Of a DNA stretch of 64,000 bases, positions 37,291-49,673 are shown in pieces. Source of the stretch: Phallusia fumigata (lineage: Eukaryota; Chordata; Ascidiacea; Phlebobranchia; Ascidiidae); NCBI GenBank assembly GCA_008931825.1, contig QXVZ01032978.1:1-64000 (forward strand). The letters are read 5' to 3'. Every line of letters starts with the position of its first letter. The stretch's first letter is position 1. The translations under genes and the position numbers were made by a program. Below the pieces are notes generated by a model. That model was not told the DNA's origin. It saw only the letters and a program-made list of their open reading frames with translations, and ran no database searches.

Positions 37291-37756
37291 AAAATGCATT
37301 ACGCTTTTCAACTTTTTCACGATTTGTCCCCTCGCGTGCGTCATTTGTCCCCCTTGTTCCAACACTGTACATCGTTGTGACGACATATTTGGAGAATAAT
37401 TTTTGTGGTGGCCTTGTCAGTGCACTTCCGTTATTAGCACTGACACTATGTGTTCTTGCGTACAGTTTTATTTGTGCGCATTTAATTAGAAACATTTTAT
37501 AACTTGTTCCATGAACTTTCGTTGTAAAGCCACCATGACATTTCATTAGCCTCTAATCTAAACTGTGTATTATGTTATATTTACGTGTATTTGTCCCAAC
37601 TAAATTTGGAACTTCAGCATGTAAAGGAAAGGTTATCGGCCGGTCGATACAGGTCACAACAAACTGGTCAGTGAATAAAATATTAATACTGTTCTTCATT
37701 TGTTTACTAGTGTTAAACGAAAAGGCTCGATTAACTCGGGCACCAGCATTTTGAAC
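37291..37756. repeat. 3'-flank repeat of the H3-bearing gene, copy 3
   Basis: It aligns with 31778-32256 with more divergence than the 34.5 kb copy. It directly adjoins the decayed H3 exon at 37757-37995, as the first copy adjoins member C. Confidence 0.75.
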
Positions 37757-37995
37757 ACTTTAGTTTCTGTCAATTGTTGAAACATATTAACCAAATACAC
37801 TTCCGCGGCATATTGTAATGCCCCAAGCGTTTGTTAACCTCGATCAATAACTCTCCACAATATTACGCATTAAGTCTTCAAATGGCAACTTCGCAATGAG
37901 GAAATTGGTTTTCGACCTGATCCGTCGCTTTTACCCACATACAGTTAAAGGTTGTTTTGTGGATTGACTTTTTGGTTGCGCTTTGGTACTCAAAA
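37757..37995 (-). pseudogene. Decayed second copy of the H3-bearing exon
   Basis: Reading minus from about 37912, one frame gives KTNFLIAKLPFEDLMRNIV before a stop, and a shifted frame then gives LQYAAEVYLVNMFQQL. These match H3 helix 1 and helix 2 at the positions used in member C. Upstream sequence resembles the linker of member C, with a stop. No membrane exon or first exon was found between here and member E, so only the last exon survives. Helix 2 (AEVYLVNMF) is closer to true H3 (CEAYLVGLF) than member C is, which suggests the shared ancestor carried a more H3-like sequence. Confidence 0.75.
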
Positions 37996-39147
37996 TAGCG
38001 TTTTTCTCTTTACCGTCTATTTTTTACGGTTTTTGGCATTTTAAAGAGTATAAGGCCTAAAAAATCGTCCTAACGGCACTTTAACGCCAGATAGTGGAAG
38101 TAGTACACTGAACGTTCGATGTGCCTTCTTCGTTAGCACAGGCGTTACGTTTTTGGGGCTTCCGTGTAAATTAATGCTTGCACGTCAATCATTGCGCTAT
38201 AGGAGTTCGGAAATATTCCCTCACCTCATGAACTGTACAACGTTCGTCAGAGCCCAGACACAGCGCTGTATGCTATGTTTGTATATTTGTAAAATATTTA
38301 GTATTTGCATGCTAAATCCAAAAAGTGTTAAATTTTGATTGCAATAAATGCAATGTAGAGCTAAAGCAAGTTAATTGCTAGCACAAGTAAGCGTGATTAG
38401 AAGTGTCGTTTGTAAACTTAAATAAGGCTCTATGCTGATGTTGTTATTTGAACTATTGTCTACTAGTTACCGAGTGTGTAGTTTGTCTTCCTGGGACACT
38501 TCGCATTTCTGTCGTCGCTAAGAAATATGAACCATGCTTGTTTATTTACAATCATACACCAAAATAAATTTTTTCGAACAGATATCGTATTGTTTGCGAG
38601 TTGGACCATTTAGTTAAAATTACTAGGCAGCCAAACTTTTTACTATTATTACGCTTCTGACAAAGTTGAGGGTTTCATAAAATAGGCAGTGGTTCGTTTT
38701 AAATGGTTGTTTTTTAAGATCAATGCGCAGATAATATACAGAAAGGATTGAAGTAAAAGTGTGGTTGAAGCGGGGTAAAGGTTATGAAATAGAGTTCAAG
38801 TAACCGTTTGGAATTACTCGTGTCTTCTAACACTATACGATTGTAGTAATAAAGCTTCGTATTGGGGCCAAATTCGGATGTTTCCCTCTTACAATCCAAG
38901 CTTGAATAAAGGTTCCTTACTACCTACCGCATTTCCTCACATTTAAATTTTTTTTTGTCAAACGAATTGGAAAAAATATACAAAAAAAGGCATCAACTAA
39001 ATGTGGTCATTGTGCTGGTGTTCTAAACGTGTCTTCATGTCTTGTTAAACTTAAACTATAATAGAACAGTAGAAAAGAGAAAACAAAAGAAACCGCACAG
39101 GCCATATATCTTTGTACAGAGGAAGGTAATCTTCTCATGAGCGGTTA

Positions 39148-41327
39148 TTAGACCCTGCCTGGGCGGCGGCGAAACAAGCGACGAACTGCTTGTTTGATTT
39201 GCTGTGATGCTCCCCTCAGACACTGGGGGTCGACAGAGAGCATGTTGTCGTCCTCCACCACTTCATCTCCAAGAGAGTCATCCACAATCTCCAGCTCGTT
39301 GTTGTCACGGACACAGTTGCCGACGATGGCAGCGAAATTGTTCCATTCTTCATCCTGTAACAGTTTAAAATTTTATATTATCAGTTTTTGCATTTCGTTG
39401 GCCATGTGGGCTCAGTTTTATAGGTAACATATTCGTATTATTCAACGCAATGCGGCGATTCTTAGGTGTAGGCTAGAAATACCAAATTTAACTGCTTCGC
39501 GCGAATCCTTGGTATAGCCCCTTATGTTTGTTCTAATATGATATCATGCATACAGGGGCATACCGTACAATCGCAGTACAACCTTGTTTTTCACATGCAA
39601 ATTTAACATTTTATTCATGGTATGCCGTTGGTATCACAAACAGAATGTCCCCAAACAAACTTAATAGAGGTACATCTTGTTCATGAAACACGATACCCAA
39701 ACTAACCTCTAAGTGGTGCTAAAGAGCAAGCGTTATCACGTCGTTAGATACTGCTTGCCTGAAAGACGAACGTTTCTAAACGCTGTGAGGTATACTGTAG
39801 AACTTTAACAAACCCTTTAGTACGTTTGGGTCGCTAAGGGAATTTTTGTCGTACTGAATAAACGTTTAGTAGCTGAAAACTTACCATGTTGTTGAAAGTG
39901 GGTGGGTCAATTGGCATGTAATCTATTTCGTCATCCATATCGTCATCCATAGGCCGCCATGGTTCCTGCAAATGAAACCGGTCAAACAGGAAAGAGGTGG
40001 GATATACAAACGAATGCGAACCAATGATATTCACTGGCGGTTTGCCGCAGATATCAAATCAAACTTTCTTGAAGGTAGGAAAAAAGCAAAGAGGAATTTT
40101 CAAAGTCATTTGTTTTACAAAAACGAAAATTTTCGTAATACTTTTTACGAATGCCCGCTTGGTGCAAGTAATCCTGTATTATTATTAAGAAACGAAATGT
40201 ACAGTTGCCCGCTAAACAACACAAACATAAAGTTCTTAAACACAAAACTGAGGGCAAATGTCTTGCAGTTAACTGAAAATAAATTCACAAACAAAACAAC
40301 AACACTTACTGGTTTGCCCCAACCGCATTTCCTGGCCAGCTTGTTCTTGTAGCGATGTGACATCACACCGAAGTAAACAGACACCGCAATGAGCCCCAAT
40401 ATAAGAAGCAAAGTAAGACATCCACAGCATCCCTTGTTTCTACTTCTGCGGCATTTCACACCAGTTTCCTGAAAAACAATCAACAAATAATGTTGGTATA
40501 TTTTATATTTGACAATAGTTTTAATTTAATTTCTGAATAAAAGATGTTTTTTGCCGTAAAGCGCCATGCCGATACAACGTTTGTGGTTCATGGGAAATTC
40601 AGGTGACTTCGTTTTTCAAGAATGTTTTCCAGTCATATTACACTGAATACAGCTGCATTCCAAAAAAAGGGTTTACCCTAGCTACACAATTCGGGGTTGC
40701 ATATATTTTGTGAAACGTTGAGTGTGCATCTCTCGTCAGCACAGGTGTTATGTTTTTGGAACTTTCGAAAAAGGTAATGCTTGTGCGTCATTGATTACGC
40801 AATACCATTTCGCCATCGTTCCATCACATTAGGAAATGAACAGCGGTTGTTGTGATGTCAGAGCATACAACCCGAACTTAATGGCACCAATTACAACAAG
40901 ATTTCCTTACCAGGGGTACCCGCACCACTAAGAGATGCGAAATCTGTTTCTAAGTGTTACGAGGATACTAAATCATTAGGGCCAATTATATAGATACCAC
41001 ATTACATTTTTAACACCCAAACAAAAATTGTTTAACATTTAAACAATTACTTCCGGGAATTGTAGATGGGGCTACGGGTATACTGAATGGTGACTTCAAA
41101 CAGTTACTGAGAAAAAAAGGTTAGGAACCACTGAATAACAAAGAAATCATTGCACTGTTTCAACGAATTATTTGTTATTGCGAGTAAGTAGGAATACTGT
41201 GTACCTGCTCCTTCCAGCATTGTTTTGCTGGAGCCTGAAGTGGAATCTCAGCATAACCAGGAAGTGGAACATTGTCGATATCCTGCTTCTCAACGTCTTT
41301 CTTTCCACCCGCTGTTTCGACGACCAT
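39148..41327 (-). CDS. Tandem type II membrane protein family, member E
   Basis: Exons: 41327-41205, 40468-40310, 39965-39885, 39354-39148, all phase 0 with good donors and acceptors, giving 189 aa. Exon 1 starts MVVETAGGKKDVEKQ. Exon 2 has CRRSRNK, then the membrane segment (LLLILGLIAVSVYFGVM) and SHRYKNKLARKC, nearly identical to member D. Exon 3 is short and acidic (MDDDMDDEIDYM), ending DPPTFNNM. Exon 4 has the family domain (FAAIVGNCVRDNNE and SVDPQCL, cysteines 31 apart) with an acidic linker, then a strongly cationic end (IKQAVRRLFRRRPGRV). An acidic segment followed by a cationic amphipathic end recalls antimicrobial-peptide precursors, but no processing site is proven. Intron 1 carries one copy of the cluster repeat. 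Confidence 0.8.
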
Positions 41328-42338
41328 TTTGTTTGTTTTTATTTTAACTCTAAGTTTGTAAACTTCAGGATTTTCTAGAGCCATAAAAGGACGCAAACAG
41401 TTAAAGAGTTGCCCAGCAATGTATTATGATACTAACGTGTGCTATAAATACTACTTGCAAGCATTGCATACTTTTTAATCTCATTGGTCTCATAAAGGTC
41501 ATGTCTTTCAATACCTTGTGTGCAAACTTACTTTTTCCAGCTTAACTACGCCTCATTAAGCTCCAAAACATTGCGCCAAGACGTAACTCACAAAATGGCA
41601 GTGAGCAAAACATTAAGCCCCTAATCGTGTTTCTCATAATGCGCCAAAATCACTCTCTTGTGAGCCCCAGTCACATAACGCTTGTACGACTGTCTAGCTG
41701 CAGCGACAAGCCAAATTTACTCTTTCTATGTTGTGCCGTGTTTTAATGTTTTCTGAAGAATGACTCGAATACTTCGCTTTTACCGAAAGCTGAACAGGAA
41801 TTCGTTCAGAAATTTCCGCTTTGCAAACTGAATCGCGTTCTGACGTTTTTTCGTTTCGTTTCAGCTTTCTTGCCTTCTTCGCCAAACCACCGCCAAAACA
41901 ATTGAGTCACAAGACACAGTAGCGGTCACGCACGGACGAACAAAAAGGCAGCCCGACTGAACAATGGTTTGGAACCAGAAAGAAAGAAAAGGGAATTCCG
42001 AAAGTAACTTGGGAATTACCAATGTTTTTACGCTGATAATGCCAGAAAGTTTCGGTTACTGTGATATGAAAAATATATACTCTGGCCATGTTTAGCGCCA
42101 CATTTTTAACTGCTGTAGGTTGTTTTTTTAACAAATTCGTGCAGTTAACCTTGAACTTGAAGTTTCAAAAGTATTCCGGTTCAACATTCCAACTTAGCGT
42201 ACAAAACTATCAACGTTTAAATTCAAAGCTTTTGCTTGTAGCTTAGTATGCTGTCTAAAGCTAGTTTCGCGGCGAACACAAACGTTTTCGAACAAATAAA
42301 AGAAAAGAAGGGTTTATAAATCCGAACTGGCTACAAAT

Positions 42339-42890
42339 GTGGCCTGCTATACACTAAATCACAGTTGGGACATGTTATTGATTTGCATCTATTTAAGTAT
42401 AATGCATAGCGCAACTAATTGCAGAGGTTCTATTATCACTAATCACCAAAAGCATTTACGGGCCCACAATGATTCACATTTAAACCCAACCCACACATCG
42501 TTTGACGCGAATAGATTACCTACCAGCGTCAAAGGAATATCGAACCACGTGACCAGGTGTGTGTGTCACGTTAACCAGGTGGGTGACGCAGCTATTTTCG
42601 AACAAAAGCATTTCGTTCTATGTTCGACATTTATTTATAGCAACGGACAAAGGGAGCGTGTTGGTGTTCTCACCGACAAAGAACCTCTGCAGCAGGTAAC
42701 ACTTTACTGGTTTGCTGGTTTACTGCTTGATCTCTTCGATATTTGCTGCGATGTGATTGCCTTTGTATTGCTTGCATTTATTTTTAAGGCTGGTAATGGG
42801 AAACAAAATGCAAAGTATTATGCTGCAGAGCGTTATAAACATGACGGGGTGCACAGATTATTTTGTTTATGGCAACCATTTGTAATTTGA
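42339..42890 (+). CDS. Unassigned 183-aa open frame
   Basis: This is the longest open frame outside recognised genes. It has a hydrophobic N-terminal stretch (LLICIYLSIM) and a stronger hydrophobic segment near residue 122 (WFAGLLLDLF...FVLLAFIF), so a membrane protein is possible. There is no recognised domain, homologue in the window or supporting splice context. It may be chance or a lineage-specific gene. Confidence 0.22.
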   Translation: MACYTLNHSWDMLLICIYLSIMHSATNCRGSIITNHQKHLRAHNDSHLNPTHTSFDANRLPTSVKGISNHVTRCVCHVNQVGDAAIFEQKHFVLCSTFIYSNGQRERVGVLTDKEPLQQVTLYWFAGLLLDLFDICCDVIAFVLLAFIFKAGNGKQNAKYYAAERYKHDGVHRLFCLWQPFVI

Positions 42891-44651
42891 TACAACACAA
42901 CAAGGTAGTTAAGCAACATGCCAAAACATACAGTTCTGCGCGGTTGAGAACGAAACGTTACTGGTAAAAGTGGTAAAACTCAGCTAATTTAATGCCCGGA
43001 ATTATATGTTAATACTCAATACGTTACCCTACTACAGTTTAAATCACATTTTGGCTTTTGAATTTTTTTCTTCAAACTCATTTCTTCATATTTAACCATG
43101 TTCACATGACAACTTCGGAATAAATTGGCCAAGGCCTTAAATAACCGCCAAAACCGGTAACTCAGGTTTGGTACTTTTCCTCCCGTCCGCACTTAATCAC
43201 ATGTAAAATTTCTGTCTATATATGAGCCTAACTGCAGTTACAAACACAAACGCTCAACATTAGGCAGTGGAATGGTACGTGGCGGATTTTACCGCATCAC
43301 TGAAACCCATTGGACCAGTAGGCCGTAGGCACACACAATTTACCCACGATATTATGGGTTGCTTAGCAACTGATACGTCAGCGTGACGTGCAAAGTTGGA
43401 CAAGCAAAAATACAGAAACTCCCCCGCGTCGCGTTCGAAATCCTGGTATATGTTTGTATGATACGGTTTTACGCTTTTACGACAACTCCCTGGTTAAGTT
43501 TTAAGATTAACTTCACGCAAAAGTGTGTGTGTATTTTCCGAAAGGGAAACACTTTGGACTTTGTGCGCTTCATGACATCTACACATGTTTAACTTGATGT
43601 AGACTTCCATAAACTTCCAGGTATGTTGAGTTAAAATAACATTCATTTTGATTTACATCACATTTTTGCAACTAACTACATCGGAAACAAAACTTTTCGA
43701 AACTTTTAACAAAATTCACATAAAAAGCCCAAAAGATTTGATCTCATCATGACTGCTGTGCATTAGCTACATGTGTTACAAGCCAACATGAAACGCTCCT
43801 TTATCTTTCTTTTCAGAAAATTTGTGAAGTCTGAGGTGAGCCGTAAAAATGTCGACCTGTTCGCCGAATCACGTACTGTTTCAGCAGACAACATGTGACT
43901 GTCAACAAGACAAAGCGATCGTCTCCGATTCCTCTGATTCTGACCCCAAAAGCCGTTAGTACATAAGAAACTTAGTTCTGACTCTCTTGAACCTAATGAT
44001 TTTGAATTTGCTTCACTTGCAACGAGGAGATTGCTTCACGAATTTTTTCGCTCCTTGGAACACGACGAACAAAAACCGTAAAAAACGAATCCATTTGTCT
44101 CTGTCGGCGCCCTTGACACAACAAAGTTTAAGACAGACAAACAATAACCCAAATTGCAAAACCAGTGGTCGTGTAAAAGCAACATAAGTCCAAATACACC
44201 AACCACTCTTTGATTTAAAATCTGACTAACCAAAAAAAATAGAGAAATCACAACGCAGCTGCCCTCACATCAATAATCGTGCAGAGGAAATGGTGATGTT
44301 TGACGTCACTAGTCGCACGTTTCTGCTTGCTGCTTTATGTGACCACACTGCAAACAATAGAATTTCGTGGTAATAGTTGGCCGTGTATACTCGCGCTTCG
44401 AAATTTGTTTTTGCAGCTTGACGTTTTGGATTTAATTAGACTATTCGAGACCGAGGGTTTTACATCTGGGTTAAAGGGGTTAATTGTAGCTGTGTTTCCA
44501 TTTTAAAACACATGTTTACCAAACGAACAAAAGTTATTTAATTTGCTTGTGACGTTTAAACAATGTGCTCCATCCAAACAGAAAACTATTGGACGTGCTG
44601 CAGGTCCATTACTATTAATAGACAACGAACACGAGCTGAAAATAAGATTGT

Positions 44652-44720
44652 AACTAGCCAAGGGTGACTCGAACCGACAAAGCGTATCGCCGTCTCTGCA
44701 TCACAAGGCCACTGGATTTG
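44652..44720 (-). repeat. tRNA-derived remnant
   Basis: On the minus strand an A-box-like TGGCCTTGTGATG is followed about 30 bp later by a B box, GGTTCGAGTC. Acceptor and T stems pair poorly, so it is a degraded tRNA or SINE head rather than a working tRNA gene. Confidence 0.35.
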
Positions 44721-45834
44721 ATAGGCAATTTAGCATTTATTTTTCACGGATTGTGCTGGCATTGGTAGTGTTAAGTCATTTTCATCAACCGTTGGTATTT
44801 ATATTTTCCCGGGCCAACTTAACAGTTTTTCTCTAACGTCATAATTGACAAACAATTCTTATTCCATTGGGTGACGTATCTGTCCGTTTTTCTGATGTGT
44901 AGCAATCAGTTTAAAGATAATGTGCCACATGTTGCATGTTTAAAAGTCGTTACTGAGTTAATGTTAACTGTGTATTGTACTTTGTAATGTGCATGGAATG
45001 ATTTAGTAGAACTAAATTTAACTTGTTTATTGTAATGACAGACGATAAGCTAGTGCTAAATTGAAAACTGTTGTTGAGGTGGTATACTGCCTCTTCCAAT
45101 TGCTGAAACTGTTTAAGTTTGCATTGCGAAACTTGTGCTGTGCTAACCCCTGTGGCGAAACAGTTGGTAAGGTTCAGTAATAATGTGTTGTTGCGATGTT
45201 GCCGAATTTATTCCTTCTTTTTCTAGCACCGACAAAACGGGATTTACCGGAATTGGACCGAACAAATAAAGTGGTTTGTTTTGGAAGCTAGTGCCCGCGT
45301 TTTTCATACAGCCTTGTGTGACGCTTTGCGTGGTCAGGGGTCACGCAAAATAAAGTATTACAGGTAGTTTCACATTTTTTTTTGATATGACGAGCATATT
45401 TAACTTTACTCCGCAGCGACACTAAGTGTTTATCTTTTTTTGCTGATTTCTATTTGTTTACTTTTTCTCATTGCGGATCGCACTTGGAGGAATTCAGAAT
45501 CACTTACAAGTTGCAATTCGCTCAGTGGGAAACAGTTAATTGCACGAGGTTTATTTTCTGCAGTCGCAAATCGCAATACTGCAGATAAAAATTCTCCGGC
45601 ACGTTGATGATGCTTGGCGATTGGCGATTTATGTGTAGGCTGCAAAATTAGGAAAACGGAAAGAACAAATTATGTGTGTCACGTGTGCACGACTAGCACA
45701 AATTCCAAAAATGCATTCAGCAACGCCAAAATTAAGCGATTCTGCAGTGTTTGCTTTTTAGTCCTGTTGCATTTAACAAAAAACATTGTTGTGAATTAAA
45801 ATCACCTGACTTATTATGCTGAACTGAGGACACC

Positions 45835-48654
45835 ATGGACATTTTTCAAATAGTCCCTCTAAATTTTTGGGTTGCATTTGGTAGTTTTGTATTTTGTTCT
45901 GTTGTTGGGGTCCCACTAAGCAGCTTTGTATCCAGAAACTTTTCAGCATATAAACAAGCCCCAAGGGGGAAACAACAAGAATGGGATACCAGGTAAATTT
46001 GTTTCTAAAAACTGTTATATGTTAATATCTTTTATTCCTATTTACGAACTATTTTTTAATTCCACTTTAAAAATGCATGTCTGTTTAAAGGTTTATTTCT
46101 ACAATTCATGCTTCAACTGTTGCCATACTAAGCACCATTGTGCTGTTAGTTGACCAAGAGAGTTATGGAAATCCAATTTGGTGAGTATATTTTTAGTTTA
46201 AGTTGATTTAGGACAGTCGTGGAAACTATTACATGATTTGTGGTAAATACATATCATCATATGCACCAAGTTGAACCCAATTACAATGTGGCAGATGTAA
46301 GTCACAACACAATGTTCAGCGATCTTACTAACTTCCCATAACACCTACTTGGCTGGTAATAATTTTTGCTCCCGAAGACAATAGCAGTGTTTCTCTACAT
46401 ACAAGCAAGACTAATCTGGTACAACGAAGCCACCAAACTTCTCTGTTATATGGATAAGATACCTATGGGTACAAGTTAGTGCAGAGCACAGGCCTTTGTT
46501 ACAAAGTATCTTTAATGCTATTTTGTGGTAGAAGTTTCCTTTAATTTATGTGTGTTTTTTAGGGGCCAATATTGGGGAATGGAAGCAGTGGCTTCTATAA
46601 ACCAAGGATATTTTGTTGCAGGTAACCTATGTTGTCATTTTAAATTGTAGTATTAAACTTTGAATGCATGTTAGAGACCATTAATTGCTATGCAATTAAC
46701 AAATTGACAGAATGACTGTTTTCCCCCAAAACAACCTGATTAAATACTGTTAATTTGAGTAAAACTTTTATAACTTCAACCATTTACAGATACCTGTTTG
46801 ATGCTGTTTTACCTAACACAAAGCTACAATGGATATTGGTTTGATATTTTTCATCACATTGCCAATTCTGTAGTGGTCATTGCCTGTCTTGTAAGTTACA
46901 ATATTTTACAAAACATTTTTTGTCATAAAGAATTAGTCCATTACAATCAAGAGATATGCAAGGTATAGGTTATTTAACTCTTTTCCTACCAATTATTTGA
47001 CTGTATATGTCTTATGTAGTTCACAACATAGTAATATTAAGTACAGATAGGTTTATTGACAATAAAAAACGCAGAGGATGATAATAAATTCTGAAGTTCC
47101 CCTTTTACATTAAGTATGTGTGTTGTACATTTTTGGCTTTAAAGCTTTGTACCACTGGGAAGGATTATGTGTCCTTCTGGTTCTACAAGCCCTCAGCAGA
47201 ACCAGCTTCAAAGTAACCATGTAACTTAATCCCATTGTCAACAAGTTTTAATGTGTCGGCAACAATTGTAACTTGTGACATTTGTTTGTATGGGGTGCTA
47301 AATACAGTCAATGTTGACGATAAACAACTATTTTGCCAAAGTTGAAAATATGTCTAAAGCTATTTAAATAACAACTGGTTTGTTGTTACAGAAAAATAAT
47401 GTCTTTTTACATCTTGTGATGGTGCGATATTTGTCAGAATGGTCAACGCCTTTTCTTAATATGAGGTAATAAATCTAGCATTGACCTAATGTCCACTTGT
47501 AAACCATTAGGTTTAAAATTAGATCCTGTTTTCCACATATCCGACAACATAAGTATGTTTAGGTGTAGTAACAGTAACCACTTCTGCACCTATGATCATG
47601 CATGTTTTCAGGTGGTTTATGTTGAAATCGAAAGTGGAGAAAGGAAGAATTTATGTTGTCAATGGAGGTCTACTTATTGCATTCTTTTTCTTGTCACGAA
47701 TTGCGATCATGCCGTATATGTACTTTAATTACATTACATATTATGAGGAAGTCCAAAAGTAAGTGGTGCTGCTTTTATACATGAAGTTAGTTTGTCAAAA
47801 CTTTGTTTTTTAAATGTATTTGATTCCCCAAGTATACATAAGTATTAATCATGCAGCACACATCTTTGCAAAGCGAATAATACCAATGAATCACCATAAA
47901 ATAAGCACAGTATGACTGAGACTGTCATTCAGTGTATATGCAACAAACTGGCCAAAGATGACATACTATTTCCTAATATTTATTGGGCTTTAGTCCATAT
48001 CAAGGCTTCTGGCCTAACTAAGGCTGTTAAAGCTTACTTAATCGCAATTATTACATAACTATGGTCGTGTGTATCACACAATTTTGGTAAATATGTAACC
48101 TGTTATTTATTGTACCGTTTATCTACTTGGTGGACCTCTTGTTTTACCTAATATTTTGTTAACATCCCACATTTATATCTTGTTGTGACCTAATGTTACC
48201 ACAAATAACAAACCAAAACCCAGTGCACTGCATGACAAAAGCTTTAATATATTGTGATGAATGCCAACATTAGTCAAGGAAGACCGAATAACATCCTTAC
48301 AGTTTTGCCCAATATCCAGAAAGCCAATGGGTATTTCCTATTACTTTTTAACTGTTTATGTTGTAACTAAAAACCTCTGCATTTGGTGTGTACACGGAGG
48401 CTTGAACTTTATGTATAGGGTCACATTTGTAAAAAATATCTTTTCTGGCTAATTTAGTTTGGTCATGATACCAACATTTATTCAGATTGTTTAAAATTTT
48501 ATTTTATTCAAACAAATAATTTTTTGCTTTCAGGACAGGTTACCTCCAGTATCTCATATTATGTGGTCTTGCCATGGATGTTTTAAACATTTTCTGGTTT
48601 GTAAAAATTGTACAATCAACACTGAAGTATATGCGGAAGCCGAAAACCAGTTAA
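45835..48654 (+). CDS. TLCD4: TLC-domain protein TLCD4 (TMEM56), seven exons
   Basis: TLC-domain (TRAM-LAG1-CLN8) proteins are multipass membrane proteins of lipid metabolism; the activity of TLCD4 is not settled. Exons: 45835-45992, 46091-46180, 46563-46621, 46790-46890, 47392-47465, 47612-47758, 48534-48654, phases consistent, giving 249 aa. An in-frame stop just upstream fixes the start at 45835. TLCD4 landmarks seen: EWDTRFISTIHAS at the exon 1/2 join, NPIWG, GYFVADTCLML, the FHHIANSVVV double-histidine motif in exon 4, SEWSTPFLNMRWF across exons 5-6, GGLLIAFFFLSRI, and DVLNIFWFVKIV near the end. Exon lengths are nearly identical to those of the minus-strand copies at 52-64 kb, so all derive from one seven-exon ancestor. 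It is the only member on the plus strand and the most divergent of the set. Confidence 0.94.
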
Positions 48655-48778
48655 CAAGCAATTTATGCCCTTTTAGTATCATCACAAAATTTATTTTGTA
48701 TTTATATTTTACCATTGTTTTTGTCATTGGAATTCAAGGAACAAATCTATGACAGCTGTGCTTAAGTAAACGCTAAAA

Positions 48779-49170
48779 CAATGGTTCCCAACCTTTTTCA
48801 GCTGCGGCCCACTTTTATAGACCATTTGTTTTGGCGGTCCATTAAATTACATCGAGAGGTGTGCAAAATTAACTTAAATTCCAAATCAGTTAGCTAAACT
48901 CTTTAATTCATACTAGAAGAATTTCTTAGAGTTGTTGCAAGAACAGTTTTTACATTACAATTGATCTTTGTTTTTAAACAAAGCTTTGTTTTGTGACGTT
49001 TATGGGTTTTTTATGTACATAGCTCTTACAGTAGACAACTTATAACATTAAACTGTAAGATGCATTCACGAATTGCAGACTTCGCAACTGACTAATCTTA
49101 CGGTAGTAGTTGGAAATACTTTGCGGCCCTGCACAAAGTGCTGCCGCACACCACCTGTTGGGAAGCATTG
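48779..49170. mobile_element. hAT-type MITE, about 392 bp
   Basis: It begins CAATGGTTCCCAACC and ends GTTGGGAAGCATTG, with inverted ends that continue into GCGGCCCAC and GTGCTGCCGCA. The 8-bp flanks no longer match well, which suggests an older insertion. It is just downstream of TLCD4. Confidence 0.7.
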
Positions 49171-49673
49171 CTTTAAACTGCAGCGCCTAAAAATTGATGC
49201 ACTAGGTGCAAATTTTCTGTAAAAATATACCTTTAAGCAAAAGTTTTGGTCGGGCATTGTAAACAATTTAAATATGGTGTAAAGCTCATTAGAAACTTGA
49301 AAAGTAGTGTGCACTGCAAGCAATTGTTACTGTTAGGTGTTAATTAAGTTTACTGCTGTTTTATATGTGTGTCTTTTCAATTGTGGAAACTTCTCTCAGA
49401 TAAATATCAATTATGTTTTTTTTGGTACTCGGATGTCAGGAATGCAGATTTTTATATTTTTTTTGGTTTTCGACTTACACACTCCTGTTGACATCAACCA
49501 ATTTACTCAACATTAACACATCACCCTATCTACTCCATATTGCAGATCTTTAAATATTAGCAGACTAAGCATATTTAAACTTCAATGCCAATTTTCAGAT
49601 TATATTTATCCTATTTATTAGTTTAGTTTGATCTAAATTAGTGGTTTAACTTTAATAATAAATATAGATAAAT

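Larger units (their letters stand above)
41328..45834. other. Intergenic between the A-E cluster and TLCD4
   Basis: It holds one long unassigned frame (42339-42890, listed) and a tRNA-like remnant (44652-44720, listed). Nothing else was recognised on either strand. Confidence 0.45.

Noticed and set aside
40905-41140. Possible hAT element ending in a GGTTAGGAACCACTG-like sequence
   Set aside because: A right end is visible but no matching left end or target duplication was found.
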